Source: Pseudomonas sp. PB120 | Lineage (GTDB): Bacteria > Pseudomonadota > Gammaproteobacteria > Pseudomonadales > Pseudomonadaceae | Direction: 5' to 3' | Assembly (NCBI RefSeq): GCF_009761815.1 | Contig: NZ_RWIN01000113.1 | Span: forward strand, 19,947 to 83,946 | Length of the DNA: 64,000 nucleotides | Shown: positions 36,289-44,795 of the stretch, one piece after another | Position numbering within the stretch: the stretch's first letter is position 1 | Layout of the letters: every line of letters begins with the position of its first letter | Position numbers and translations under genes: made by a program | The notes under the pieces: model-generated | The model's input: only the letters and a program-made list of their open reading frames with translations | Database searches by the model: none | Told to the model about the DNA's origin: nothing

Positions 36289-36756
36289 ATGCAACAGTCC
36301 CACGCTTACAACGACACCAGCCTCGAACTGACCACCCAAATTCTGGATGCAAAAGCCCGCAAAAATCTGTCCTGGCAGGACCTGACCGACGGCACCGGCC
36401 TCGGCCTGGCGTACGTCACCGCAGCCCTGCTCGGCCAGCACCCGCTGCCGGAAAGTGCCGCCAAAGTGATTGGCGAGAAACTGGAGCTGGACGCTGATTC
36501 GGTCGCCCGCCTGCAAATCATCCCGCTGCGCGGCAGCCTGTCGGGGGTGCCCACCGACCCGACCATCTACCGCTTCTACGAAATGATCCAGATCTACGGC
36601 ACCACCTTGAAAGCCCTGGTTCATGAGCAGTTCGGCGACGGCATCATCAGCGCGATCAACTTCAAGCTCGACATGAAGAAAGTCGAAGACCCGGAAGGCG
36701 GTCACCGTGCAGTCATTACCCTGGATGGCAAGTTCCTGCCGCTGCGCCCTTTCTAA
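36289..36756 (+). CDS. cynS: Cyanate hydratase (cyanase)
   Basis: A 155-residue cyanase, which converts cyanate and bicarbonate to ammonia and CO2. The catalytic residues are all present: Arg95 and Glu98 in YRFYEMIQIYG and Ser121 in GIISAINFKLD. The N-terminal helix-turn-helix-like part (LSWQDLTDGTGLGLAYVTAALLGQ) is normal for the family. AGGAG precedes ATG 36289. The carbonic anhydrase gene follows, separated by a REPIN. The usual CynR regulator and CynX permease are not seen in the window. Confidence 0.95.
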   Translation: MQQSHAYNDTSLELTTQILDAKARKNLSWQDLTDGTGLGLAYVTAALLGQHPLPESAAKVIGEKLELDADSVARLQIIPLRGSLSGVPTDPTIYRFYEMIQIYGTTLKALVHEQFGDGIISAINFKLDMKKVEDPEGGHRAVITLDGKFLPLRPF

Positions 36757-36791
36757 TTTCACACGAGACGCACACAACATCCGCATCACCT

Positions 36792-36908
36792 TGTGGCGAG
36801 GGGATTTATCCCCGATCGGCGGCGAAGCCGTCGCAATCCGTCAGACACGGTATCACAGGAAAACGGGGCTGCTGCGCAGCCCAACGGGGATAAATCCCCT
36901 CGCCACAA
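36792..36908. repeat. REPIN of the GTGGCGAGGGGATTTATCCCC type
   Basis: TGTGGCGAGGGGATTTATCC at the left and GGGATAAATCCCCTCGCCAC at the right, with inner palindromes GGCGGCGAAGCCG and GCTGCTGCGCAGC, between cynS and cynT. Confidence 0.85.
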
Positions 36909-36959
36909 TTCGCAGGCGGCGACACAAACCGCATCCAGATTACGTATGAGGCATTACCC

Positions 36960-37619
36960 ATGAAAGCGCTTATCGACGGTCTTTTGAAGTTTCAGAAAGA
37001 AGCCTTCCCGCAACGGACCGACCTGTTCAAACACCTGGCCACCACGCAACACCCCGGCACCCTGTTCATCACCTGCTCCGACAGCCGTGTAGTACCGGAA
37101 CTGCTGACCCAGCAAGAACCCGGCGAACTGTTCGTGATCCGCAACGCCGGCAATATCGTGCCCTCTTACAGCCCGCATCCGGGCGGTGTGTCGGCCACGG
37201 TCGAGTACGCGGTCGCCGTGCTGGGCGTCACCGACATTGTGATTTGCGGCCATTCCGATTGCGGCGCCATGACCGCCGTCGCCAAGTGCACCTGCATGGA
37301 TCACCTGCCTGCAGTAGCCGGCTGGTTGCAACATTCAGAGTCGGCGAAAGTCATTAACGAGTCGCGCCCTCATGCCAATGAAGCCGCCAAAGTGAGTTCG
37401 ATGGTTCGGGAAAACGTGATCGCCCAACTGGCCAACATCCAGACCCACCCGAGCGTGCGCCTGGCTCAGGAAAAAGGTCAGCTGAACCTGCACGGCTGGG
37501 TCTACGACATCGAAACCGGTTCGGTCGATGCACTGGATTCCAGTACTCGCACATTCGTATCGCTGGCCGAGCACCCGACCACCTGCGCCGTGCACGGCAA
37601 AGCGGTTGAAGCCGCTTGA
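36960..37619 (+). CDS. cynT: Beta-carbonic anhydrase of the cyanate locus
   Basis: A 219-residue beta-class carbonic anhydrase. The zinc ligands fall in ITCSDSRV and ICGHSDCGAM, with the NAGNIVPSY motif between them. In cyanate breakdown the enzyme replenishes the bicarbonate that cyanase consumes. It is 203 bases from cynS; the REPIN between them may end or stabilise the upstream message. The stop lies 12 bases from the end of the convergent oxidoreductase gene. Confidence 0.92.
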   Translation: MKALIDGLLKFQKEAFPQRTDLFKHLATTQHPGTLFITCSDSRVVPELLTQQEPGELFVIRNAGNIVPSYSPHPGGVSATVEYAVAVLGVTDIVICGHSDCGAMTAVAKCTCMDHLPAVAGWLQHSESAKVINESRPHANEAAKVSSMVRENVIAQLANIQTHPSVRLAQEKGQLNLHGWVYDIETGSVDALDSSTRTFVSLAEHPTTCAVHGKAVEAA

Positions 37620-37631
37620 TCAACGCCGGAG

Positions 37632-39695
37632 CTAAAGCTCAAGTACCAGCGGCTCCGCGCCCTCCGCCGGCACCGCGCAACAGATCAGCACTTCCCCTTC
37701 AGCCGGCAACTCGGCGGGCATGTTCAGGTAATGCACCTGCCCGCTGACCAGCCGGGTGCGGCACGTACCGCACGAACCGCCACGGCAACTGAACTCGGGA
37801 TTCAGGCCACGGCTTTCGGCCAGTTCCAGCAAACTCGCGCCGCCCGGCTCCCAGCGCGCCTCCTTGGCCGATGCGGCAAACAGCACTTTTACCGGGCTTT
37901 GTGCGGCGGGTGTTTGCTCACTGGCCGGGGTCAATTGGTCCCGCTGACGGACCAGTGTCGACGGGCCGAATGTTTCTGCATGAATCCGGTCATCACCGAT
38001 GCGCAAGGCACGCAAGCTGTCGTACAGCGCCTGGGTAAAGGCACCGGGACCGCACAGGTAGAAATCGTAGTCATTGAACGGCAACAAGGCTTTAAGCAGT
38101 TCGATATCGACCCGTCCCGCCAACTCAAAATCCTCGCCCTCACGCGCGTGATCCTCGGGTTGGCTGAGCAGCCGCAAGGCCCGCACTGAATCCTTGGCGC
38201 GGCTGGCCAGTTCATACAGTTCATCGCGAAAGCCGAGATCGGCCAGGCTGCGGGCACTCTGTATGAACCAGGTCGGGCGCGTGCGCCGGATGCGCTCGCC
38301 CTCATAGATCACTTCACGCAACATCGACAGCAACGGCGTCACCCCGACGCCCGCTGCCAGCAACACCAGTGGTCGACGCTCATCCGGTGTGACCGTGAAG
38401 CGCCCTTGTGGCGCGCGGGCTTCTATCAGGTCGCCTTCCCGGATGCGCTCGTGTAAATGACACGACACCACCCCGTCACGCTTGACGCTGATGCGAAAAA
38501 AATCGTCCGAGGGCGCACTCGACACACTGTAAGTGCGCACCAACGGCGCTTGCCCTTCGGTTAGATGGAAACGCACCGGCAAATGCTGCCCCGCCTCGAA
38601 GCGGGGCAAGCCGGCGTCATCGGCGGGTTCCAGGTAGAAAGAACGAATACTCTGACTTTCATCGACAATGCGCGTGACCCGCAGCAGGCGCCATTGATCG
38701 CGCAAGGCATCGGCCTGCAACCGCCCCTCGGCTTGCTGCCAGCTGCCGGTCATCAGGCTGTTGGGTGAAAACCCTTCGAACTGCCAGCGCACCGACAGCA
38801 CGGCGGCGCGCCTGACGACGTGCTCCACGGTCAGTTTCCACAGTCGCTCGGCGCCCTGGAACGCGGCTATTTCAGGCCCTTCGAGAATGATCTCGGTGCG
38901 CCCCGCAACCTGCAACATATCCCCTGACGTGAAATCGACAAACAACAGGCCCGCCTGAGGGTTGAGCAGCAGATTGCCCAAGGTATTGAAGTGCAGGTTG
39001 CCGGCGAAATCGGGAATCGTCAGCACGTTGCCGTCCACCCGCACAAAACCGCTGTTGCCGCCTCGGTGCGAGACGTCCACCGAACGCTTGGCCGGGTTGT
39101 TGTCGAGGTCCAGGTAGCTGGCAAGAAAGAACGTATCGGCGGCGGCAATCACCGCCCGCGCAGCGTCGTCCAGTTGATTCAAATGTTCGACGGCCACGTT
39201 GGACGAGGTCCCGCCCACCGACAGAGGATTCAGGCCGCGCAACTGAATGTATTGGGGACAGTTGCCAAAGGCATGTTCGACAGAAACGCAAAAGCCGCCC
39301 GAGGGGGCGGCCTTGAGATGACCGTTCATGCGATTGCGGCGACGGGTTTTCAGGTCGATGCCCAGCAGCCCCACCGGCACGCCCTCGCGCAGCGCGGGGC
39401 GGACAGGATCGCCTTCGGCAGGCCATCGCTCGAGTTGTAACAGACGGGGATCGGGGGAATGGACAAAACCGGGAGGACCTTCGATCAGCGTTGCCCAAGG
39501 CACGCCTTGGTCATCGACTGCGCCGAGCACCAGATACGGTAGCTGCGCATAGAACTGTCGATGTTGATCGGGAAGATAATCGCGCACCACTTTGCGCCCG
39601 AAGACCTCCATGCGTTCGGCTACGCCGACGCTTTCCTGCAACTGCCGCTCGCCTGCATGCCAAGGCGATGCGCCCGGCTCTTCCATCTGGTTCAT
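37632..39695 (-). CDS. PPOX domain-flavoreductase-[2Fe-2S] ferredoxin fusion
   Basis: A 687-residue three-domain protein. Residues about 25-320 are a pyridoxamine-phosphate-oxidase-like flavin-binding split barrel (AADTFFLASYLDLDNNPAKR, then FAGNLHFNTLGNLLLNPQAG). Residues about 335-575 are a ferredoxin-reductase unit with RTYSVSSAPS for flavin and LLAAGVGVTPLLSML for NAD(P)H. Residues about 600-687 are a plant-type ferredoxin with Cys spaced Cx4Cx2C in SCRGGSCGTC and a last Cys in LICCAV. It is thus a self-sufficient electron carrier; the acceptor of the PPOX domain is unknown. Confidence 0.87.
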   Translation of the reverse strand: MNQMEEPGASPWHAGERQLQESVGVAERMEVFGRKVVRDYLPDQHRQFYAQLPYLVLGAVDDQGVPWATLIEGPPGFVHSPDPRLLQLERWPAEGDPVRPALREGVPVGLLGIDLKTRRRNRMNGHLKAAPSGGFCVSVEHAFGNCPQYIQLRGLNPLSVGGTSSNVAVEHLNQLDDAARAVIAAADTFFLASYLDLDNNPAKRSVDVSHRGGNSGFVRVDGNVLTIPDFAGNLHFNTLGNLLLNPQAGLLFVDFTSGDMLQVAGRTEIILEGPEIAAFQGAERLWKLTVEHVVRRAAVLSVRWQFEGFSPNSLMTGSWQQAEGRLQADALRDQWRLLRVTRIVDESQSIRSFYLEPADDAGLPRFEAGQHLPVRFHLTEGQAPLVRTYSVSSAPSDDFFRISVKRDGVVSCHLHERIREGDLIEARAPQGRFTVTPDERRPLVLLAAGVGVTPLLSMLREVIYEGERIRRTRPTWFIQSARSLADLGFRDELYELASRAKDSVRALRLLSQPEDHAREGEDFELAGRVDIELLKALLPFNDYDFYLCGPGAFTQALYDSLRALRIGDDRIHAETFGPSTLVRQRDQLTPASEQTPAAQSPVKVLFAASAKEARWEPGGASLLELAESRGLNPEFSCRGGSCGTCRTRLVSGQVHYLNMPAELPAEGEVLICCAVPAEGAEPLVLEL

Positions 39696-39856
39696 GACGA
39701 CCTCTACGTATTCGTAAACAGGTGTCTTGCGCTCAAGCTGGCAAGAATGGCCCTGTTAGCTGAAGTTGACCAGTCGTCGGCGATGTACGGGAGACGGACG
39801 GATAACATCACCGCGAGTTCTCCCGGTTTCCGGGAGCGCTCGCGGCTATTTGAACG

Positions 39857-40198
39857 TCATTGATCGTCGAGCTTGTCGGAACGGCGCTCTACGCTTTCTT
39901 CCGCGTCGGGCGCGGTCGGGATGCTGCCCGGCGTGAACACGTGGGTCAGCAATTCTCTCGCATCGATTTCGTTAACCCCTGGCACGGTGCGGGCCAGGGC
40001 AACCGCCTGCTCGCACTGTTTGTGGGTGTTGACGCGACCGCTCAAGAACACAGTGCCCGCAAGGGTTTTGACATGGATTTGCAAGCCAAGGCTCGGCTCG
40101 CCGAGGGCCAAGGCCGATTTGACCCGGGTGGTGATCCACGCATCGTGAGCGGCCGTTTCCAGCCGATGAGAGTAATGCTGGAAGGATTGAAGTTTCAT
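39857..40198 (-). CDS. BON-domain protein
   Basis: A 113-residue protein with one BON domain (residues about 20-88): DAWITTRVKSALAL, IHVKTLAGTVFLSGRV and VPGVNEIDARELL. ATG 40198 lies after GAGAGGGG. No signal peptide or lipobox is visible, unlike the OsmY type, so it is probably cytoplasmic. BON domains bind phospholipid or other hydrophobic surfaces; the specific role is unknown. Confidence 0.82.
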   Translation of the reverse strand: MKLQSFQHYSHRLETAAHDAWITTRVKSALALGEPSLGLQIHVKTLAGTVFLSGRVNTHKQCEQAVALARTVPGVNEIDARELLTHVFTPGSIPTAPDAEESVERRSDKLDDQ

Positions 40199-40274
40199 GG
40201 CGGACCCCTCTCTCAAAACACAGACTCAAACACACATTAATTATAGTGCGCCTGTGGCCTGCGTTCGGAAAGGC

Positions 40275-41777
40275 TCAGCGTTTGACCGTCAGATCCGTCT
40301 GGCTCATCCGGCTGCGAACGGTGAACACCCCATCCCCCGAAAGAATCGCACTGCGCGCGAAGAGGCGACCGTTTTCCCAGTTCGAAAGACCGAGTTCCGG
40401 CTTGTTCAGCGCGTATTGGCCATCGACCCAACGGGTTATGCCGTTGCCCACGAACGGTGCGTTGACCTGATTGTAGAAGCGCTCCTGAGCCTCGGCTTGC
40501 TCACTGATCAGCGACACAGTGAACTGCGGGCTGTAGCGATTGAACAAGGCGATCGCGGTGTCCAGGTCGTCGATGATCATCAGGCTGACTTCAGGGGTTT
40601 CCTCCCATTCCCACTCGCGGCCCAACTGATCTTCAGGCAGCGACTCGGCCAACGCTTCGGTCTGGTAACCGTCGGCGCGGTAGACATCGACCGTCTCGGT
40701 CCGCCAATGGCCGGGCAGATGCGCCTCGCTGCCCTCGACGATGTGCAATTTGCAGCCCTCTTCCCGTGCGGCACCGGCCTGTTGCAAGGCGTTCAGAAAC
40801 AGCGGCACCAGTTCGGCTGCACGGTCGCGGTGAATCAGGCAGACGTTCAGGGTGTTGCAGACTTTGCGATCCAGGGAATTGCGCACCACGGCGGCGAAAC
40901 GCGTGGCGTCGGCGTCTTTGTCGGCGATCAGCCATGCACCACCGGTGCCGTGCAGGCTGACGGCGGTGCCGGCCTGTTGCGCAATGCTGCCCAACTGGCT
41001 GACGGCGCGCCCCGAACCACGGGCCACAGCCAGCGACAGGCGCCGGTCGGCGAACATCGCCCAACCGGCGGCGTGGTTGATGCTTTCAACCAACGACACC
41101 GCGCCCGCCGGCAACCCGGCGTCGCTCAAGGACGGGTTCAACGCGTGGGTGACGATGGCTTGCGCCGTGCCCAGGGCGTCGCTGCCGATGCGCAGCACAG
41201 CGGTGTTGCCGGTGCGCAACACGCCCGCGGCGTCGGCAAACACATTAGGCCGGCCTTCGAAGACGAACGCGACGATGCCCAGGGGTGAAATCACTTGCTC
41301 GACTTTCCAGCCGTCATGCTCGATGCAACTGAGGACTTTGCCGCGAGTAGCGGGCGCATCGCGCCAAGCGCGCAAGCCGGCGATCATGTCACGGCGCATG
41401 CGGTCATCGGCCAGCAACCGTGTGGTCGAACGGCCGCGCGAGCGGGCCCACTCGATGTCCGCCAGGTTCGCGGCCTCGATCAAGTCCCAGCAGTCCTGGT
41501 TTTCCAGGCGCAGGGCGAAGAAGTCGAAGAACGCGCTGATCGCCTCGTCCGAAACGGCCGACATCGCTGCAAAGGCCGCTTCAGCCCGCTCGATCGCCAC
41601 CGTCGCCGCTTTCTGGTCCGCCACGGGCACCAGCAACAATTCGCCGCTGACCTGCTCGACCAGCAGGTGGTCTCCGGGCTGAAAGCGTGCCGCCAATTCG
41701 AGGCTGACCACGGTGACGCGGTTACCGGCGAAAGGGATCTGTGTGCCAGCGACTAGACGTTCGAGCGCAAGAGACAT
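40275..41777 (-). CDS. ProA-like aldehyde dehydrogenase, long divergent form
   Basis: A 500-residue protein resembling glutamate-5-semialdehyde dehydrogenase (ProA, usually about 420 residues). Recognisable parts are SPLGIVAFVFEGRPNVFADA, the catalytic cysteine in DRKVCNTLNVCLIH, and PQFTVSLISEQ with the C-terminal RWVDGQYALNKPELGLSNWENGR region in part. The extra length is at the N terminus (about 75 residues). No proB is adjacent, and the protein is diverged enough that it may be a paralogue with another aldehyde or acyl phosphate as substrate. Confidence 0.75.
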   Translation of the reverse strand: MSLALERLVAGTQIPFAGNRVTVVSLELAARFQPGDHLLVEQVSGELLLVPVADQKAATVAIERAEAAFAAMSAVSDEAISAFFDFFALRLENQDCWDLIEAANLADIEWARSRGRSTTRLLADDRMRRDMIAGLRAWRDAPATRGKVLSCIEHDGWKVEQVISPLGIVAFVFEGRPNVFADAAGVLRTGNTAVLRIGSDALGTAQAIVTHALNPSLSDAGLPAGAVSLVESINHAAGWAMFADRRLSLAVARGSGRAVSQLGSIAQQAGTAVSLHGTGGAWLIADKDADATRFAAVVRNSLDRKVCNTLNVCLIHRDRAAELVPLFLNALQQAGAAREEGCKLHIVEGSEAHLPGHWRTETVDVYRADGYQTEALAESLPEDQLGREWEWEETPEVSLMIIDDLDTAIALFNRYSPQFTVSLISEQAEAQERFYNQVNAPFVGNGITRWVDGQYALNKPELGLSNWENGRLFARSAILSGDGVFTVRSRMSQTDLTVKR

Positions 41778-41876
41778 GAAGCGGTTTCACCATGCAATGG
41801 ACGGCCGGAAAATGTATAGCAAAATCCCGGGAGCGTCATTAACCGTCGGCGTGACCGCTGATCGAAGACCCGACGT

Positions 41877-42947
41877 TCAGGTCCGCGATTGCAGGCGCGA
41901 ATGCAGCAAGCCCTTGACCGTGCGCATCACTGCGGCGTTCGCGTCCTCCATCTGCCCGACGTGCCTGAGCGTCTCCTCCAGCTCGCCCCGGCCATGCGCC
42001 TCCAGCGCCGCCTGCCCGCTGCTGTGAACCAGTCGGTGCGGCACTTCCATGCGGCGAAACTCGGCGTCCCGTTGTTCGGTCTGGTTCTGCTCGCCGTAGT
42101 ACCACTGGCCGAACAGGCATTCGGTTTCGTCGGGCAGGGTCAGCGGTGAATGAGGTTGGGGATTGAGCAGGCGATCGTACACCGTGACTTTGAGCGTCAG
42201 CTCTTGCAGGTTCGCCAGTTCGACGTTGGACAGCAGGTGCGACTGATCGATTTCGCGCTGCATCTGCTGGGCTTCGCCGTACATGCCGGCCATGGCCTCG
42301 GCGGTTTTGTCGATCACGGCGCCGAACGCGTTCGACACCTGGTTTTGTTGTGAGATGGCCTGTTTGGCCTGGCTGATTTCCTGCTGGATGGCCGAGGTTT
42401 CCTTGACGATCTCCCGGGTGGCTTCGGCGGTTTTTTCCGCGAGCAAGCGCACTTCACCGGCCACCACGGCAAAACCGCGCCCCTTGTCCCCGGCGCGCGC
42501 CGCTTCGATGGCGGCGTTGAGTGCCAGCAGGTTGGTCTTGCGCGCGATGTCGCTGATGAGGTCGACGATCCGGTCGATCTCGCTGGCGCGGCCGACCAGA
42601 TGGGTGATCACCTCTTCCAGTGCATCGAGGCCGGCGGCCATGACCCGGGATTGCTCCTGCAGATGGCTGACCTGTGCCCGGTTGTCGATGGCCGCGCGCG
42701 CCACGGTTTCGGCCCGTTGGTGATTGAGTTTGAGGCGCTGGTTGAGCATCGAAAAGGACTCACTGACCGGCGACAGCGAGTTGCCGCAGGTCAGCAGGTG
42801 CTGTGCCAAGCCACGGAAAAAGTCGCGATCGCGCAATTCGGCCTTGCGCGTTGCCAGCATCGGGTCGTCTACGGTTGCCGCAGCCACCGGCGCCACGGGC
42901 GGTTCGACCACCTGCACGGCAGCTTGCTTGCGCCATGTGAAATTCAT
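41877..42947 (-). CDS. Soluble chemoreceptor with C-terminal CZB zinc-binding domain
   Basis: A 356-residue cytoplasmic methyl-accepting protein without membrane helices. The signalling tip (ARKTNLLALNAAIEAARAGD) is intact at about residues 135-154. The C terminus is a chemoreceptor zinc-binding (CZB) domain with CLFGQWYYGE and later His residues (VPHRLVHSSGQAALE). CZB domains hold zinc and in other bacteria sense hypochlorite or zinc. GGGGAG is six bases from ATG 42947, so I prefer it to ATG 42953. Confidence 0.88.
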   Translation of the reverse strand: MNFTWRKQAAVQVVEPPVAPVAAATVDDPMLATRKAELRDRDFFRGLAQHLLTCGNSLSPVSESFSMLNQRLKLNHQRAETVARAAIDNRAQVSHLQEQSRVMAAGLDALEEVITHLVGRASEIDRIVDLISDIARKTNLLALNAAIEAARAGDKGRGFAVVAGEVRLLAEKTAEATREIVKETSAIQQEISQAKQAISQQNQVSNAFGAVIDKTAEAMAGMYGEAQQMQREIDQSHLLSNVELANLQELTLKVTVYDRLLNPQPHSPLTLPDETECLFGQWYYGEQNQTEQRDAEFRRMEVPHRLVHSSGQAALEAHGRGELEETLRHVGQMEDANAAVMRTVKGLLHSRLQSRT

Positions 42948-43035
42948 CCCCATCTCCCCTACGCCCCAAAACGCGGACGATACGAATGAATGGGGCCGGG
43001 TAAAAGACCCAATTCCACGAAATACTCGCGCTCCA

Positions 43036-43135
43036 TGTAGGAGCGAGCTGGCTCGCGATGAACTCAGGAGCGCCGCGTTTCGCCAGTCAGCACGCGTTAT
43101 CGTTAACGACCATCGCGAGCAGGCTCGCTCCTACA
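43036..43135. repeat. REPIN with the conserved GCGTTATCGTT spacer
   Basis: TGTAGGAGCGAGCTGGCTCG and, inverted, CCATCGCGAGCAGGCTCGCT, spacer containing CACGCGTTATCGTTAACG. It lies in the 359-base gap 42948-43306, whose right half (43140-43306) should hold the promoter of the metallophore gene; I see no firm -35/-10. Confidence 0.88.
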
Positions 43136-43306
43136 GGGGGGTGTGTCGTACGTATCAGAGTGTGTACAGAGCAGGGCCTGACACACCGCGCCTATAAAAC
43201 CCCGCACCCGCGACACATCGCAGATACACCTGCTTGATGAAATGTGCCTGTCGATTGGCCAAGCCGATCAAAGCGCTCAACTCACTCAATGCTTAGGAGT
43301 ATCACC

Positions 43307-43510
43307 ATGTTCAAACTCTCGACTTCTTCCCTGACCCTCGGCCTGATCATCGCCGGTGGCCTGGCGCTGGCCAACGTGGCTTCGGCCTCCGAGTCTGAAG
43401 CGTTCAGCATGAAACAACTGGCCCACGGCTACAGCCAGGCCCAGGCCGACACGGCGGAAAAACCCGCAGAAGGTAAATGCGGCGAAGGCAAGTGCGGCGC
43501 CAGCGAGTAA
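43307..43510 (+). CDS. hvfA: HvfA-type RiPP metallophore precursor peptide
   Basis: A 67-residue exported precursor. The Sec signal (MFKLSTSSLTLGLIIAGGLA through ASA, about 27 residues) precedes a short linker and a core ending in AEGKCGEGKCGASE, with two EGKCG motifs and only two cysteines. In the HvfA family the cysteines of EGKCG motifs are converted to oxazolone-thioamides by the MNIO enzyme HvfB with HvfC, giving a copper-binding peptide. The gene has AGGAG at its start and is followed by the HvfX gene, but no HvfB or HvfC gene is present nearby. Confidence 0.82.
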   Translation: MFKLSTSSLTLGLIIAGGLALANVASASESEAFSMKQLAHGYSQAQADTAEKPAEGKCGEGKCGASE

Positions 43511-43518
43511 CCCATTGC

Positions 43519-43540
43519 GCGGGGCACGCCGCTGCCCCGC
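43519..43540 (+). terminator. Hairpin between hvfA and hvfX, possible attenuator
   Basis: GCGGGGCA pairs with TGCCCCGC around CGCCGC. Without a T tract it is not a standard terminator, but such a stem just after a precursor gene can hold precursor mRNA at a higher level than the downstream gene. Confidence 0.5.
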
Positions 43541-43567
43541 ATCCCTGACTGAACGGAGATCACCCCC

Positions 43568-44083
43568 ATGAGCACCTCACTCACTTCGGCCGTCAAAGGC
43601 CTGCACCTTAACCTTGACCGTGCCGGTAGCTGGATCGCGCCGCTGACCCTGCGGGTGTTTCTCGCCTGGGAGTTCTTCGAGTCAGGCCTTGAAAAATGGA
43701 ATGGCGATAACTGGTTCGCCGACATTCAGGACCGCTTCCCGTTTCCGTTCGACCACGTGTCGGCCAACCTGAACTGGGAACTGTCGATGTGGGCTGAGCT
43801 GATCTGCGCCCTCGCGATCCTGGTGGGCCTGGGCACCCGGGTTTCGGCGTTCATCCTGATCGTGGTCACGATTGTTGCGACGGCGGCCGTTCACTGGCCA
43901 ACCGATTGGTCTACATTGAGTGAGCTTGCTCAGGGTTACGCCATCAGCAACAAGGGTCACGGCAACTTCAAACTGCCGCTGATTTACCTCGCGGCCTTTA
44001 TGCCGCTGTTGCTCTCGGGTGCCGGCAAGCTCAGTCTCGATGCGCTGTTGGCCCGATTTTTCTGGCGCCGTCACAATCGCTAA
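43568..44083 (+). CDS. hvfX: HvfX-type DoxX-family membrane protein
   Basis: A 171-residue DoxX-like protein with four membrane helices. The pattern FLAWEFFESGLEKWNGDNWF, FPFPFD, LNWELSMWAELI, VHWPTDWSTLSELAQGYAI and GNFKLPLIYL is that of HvfX, the membrane protein that accompanies HvfA precursors. Its exact task (redox support or handling of the modified peptide) is not settled. It starts 57 bases after hvfA, behind GGAG. Confidence 0.82.
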   Translation: MSTSLTSAVKGLHLNLDRAGSWIAPLTLRVFLAWEFFESGLEKWNGDNWFADIQDRFPFPFDHVSANLNWELSMWAELICALAILVGLGTRVSAFILIVVTIVATAAVHWPTDWSTLSELAQGYAISNKGHGNFKLPLIYLAAFMPLLLSGAGKLSLDALLARFFWRRHNR

Positions 44084-44134
44084 ACACCAGCACGTCGATA
44101 ATGCCTCCCACTCCACAAGAACGGAGCAATCGTC

Positions 44135-44758
44135 ATGAGCCTCACCCTCTACGGTTTCAACGGCAGCACTTATGTACGCACCGTGAAGATGCTGCTGACA
44201 GAAAAAGCGGCGGACTACGACCAGGTGCCGGTCAACGTGATGAAAGGCGAGCCGCATCTGCCGGAGCATTTGGCGCGCCACCCCTTCGCCAAGGTGCCGG
44301 TCATCGATCACGATGGTTTTCGGGTGATCGAGACCGACGCGATCATGGCCTACCTCGATGAGGTTTTGCCCGGCCCTTCGTTGATGCCTGACAATGCCCA
44401 TGACCGCGCCCGTGCCCACATGGTCATGGGGATTTACGATTCCTATGGCTACGGCGCCCTGGGCTCGGTGTTCGGGTACCACCTGTTTCCCGACTTTATC
44501 GGCGGGAAAAACGAAGACTCCCGGCGTAAAGGCATCGAGAATTCGAAACTGGTTTTGCGCGAGCTGATGAAAATCAAAGGTGACGATCCGTTTGTCGCCG
44601 GGCAGGATCCCAGCTTCGGTGACTTTTACCTGGCACCGGCCTGTGCTTACATGGCGATGACCCCGGACGCGCCGCAGGTATTTGCGGTCAACGGTTTCGA
44701 TGACTGGTGGAAACGGGTTCAAGCGCTGCCAAGCTTCCAGGCCACCCCACCGCAATAA
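44135..44758 (+). CDS. Glutathione S-transferase family protein
   Basis: A 207-residue GST. The thioredoxin-like N-terminal domain starts MSLTLYGFNGSTYVRTVKML with Ser/Thr at the active-site position and contains the glutathione-site AKVPVIDHDG and ETDAIMAYL; an all-helical domain follows from about residue 85. Substrate unknown. It is 51 bases after hvfX and 37 before the dienelactone hydrolase gene, so read-through from the metallophore promoter is possible. Confidence 0.88.
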   Translation: MSLTLYGFNGSTYVRTVKMLLTEKAADYDQVPVNVMKGEPHLPEHLARHPFAKVPVIDHDGFRVIETDAIMAYLDEVLPGPSLMPDNAHDRARAHMVMGIYDSYGYGALGSVFGYHLFPDFIGGKNEDSRRKGIENSKLVLRELMKIKGDDPFVAGQDPSFGDFYLAPACAYMAMTPDAPQVFAVNGFDDWWKRVQALPSFQATPPQ

Positions 44759-44795
44759 GCTTTTCCCCAACTCACTTGCGAAGACAGGAGCCACC

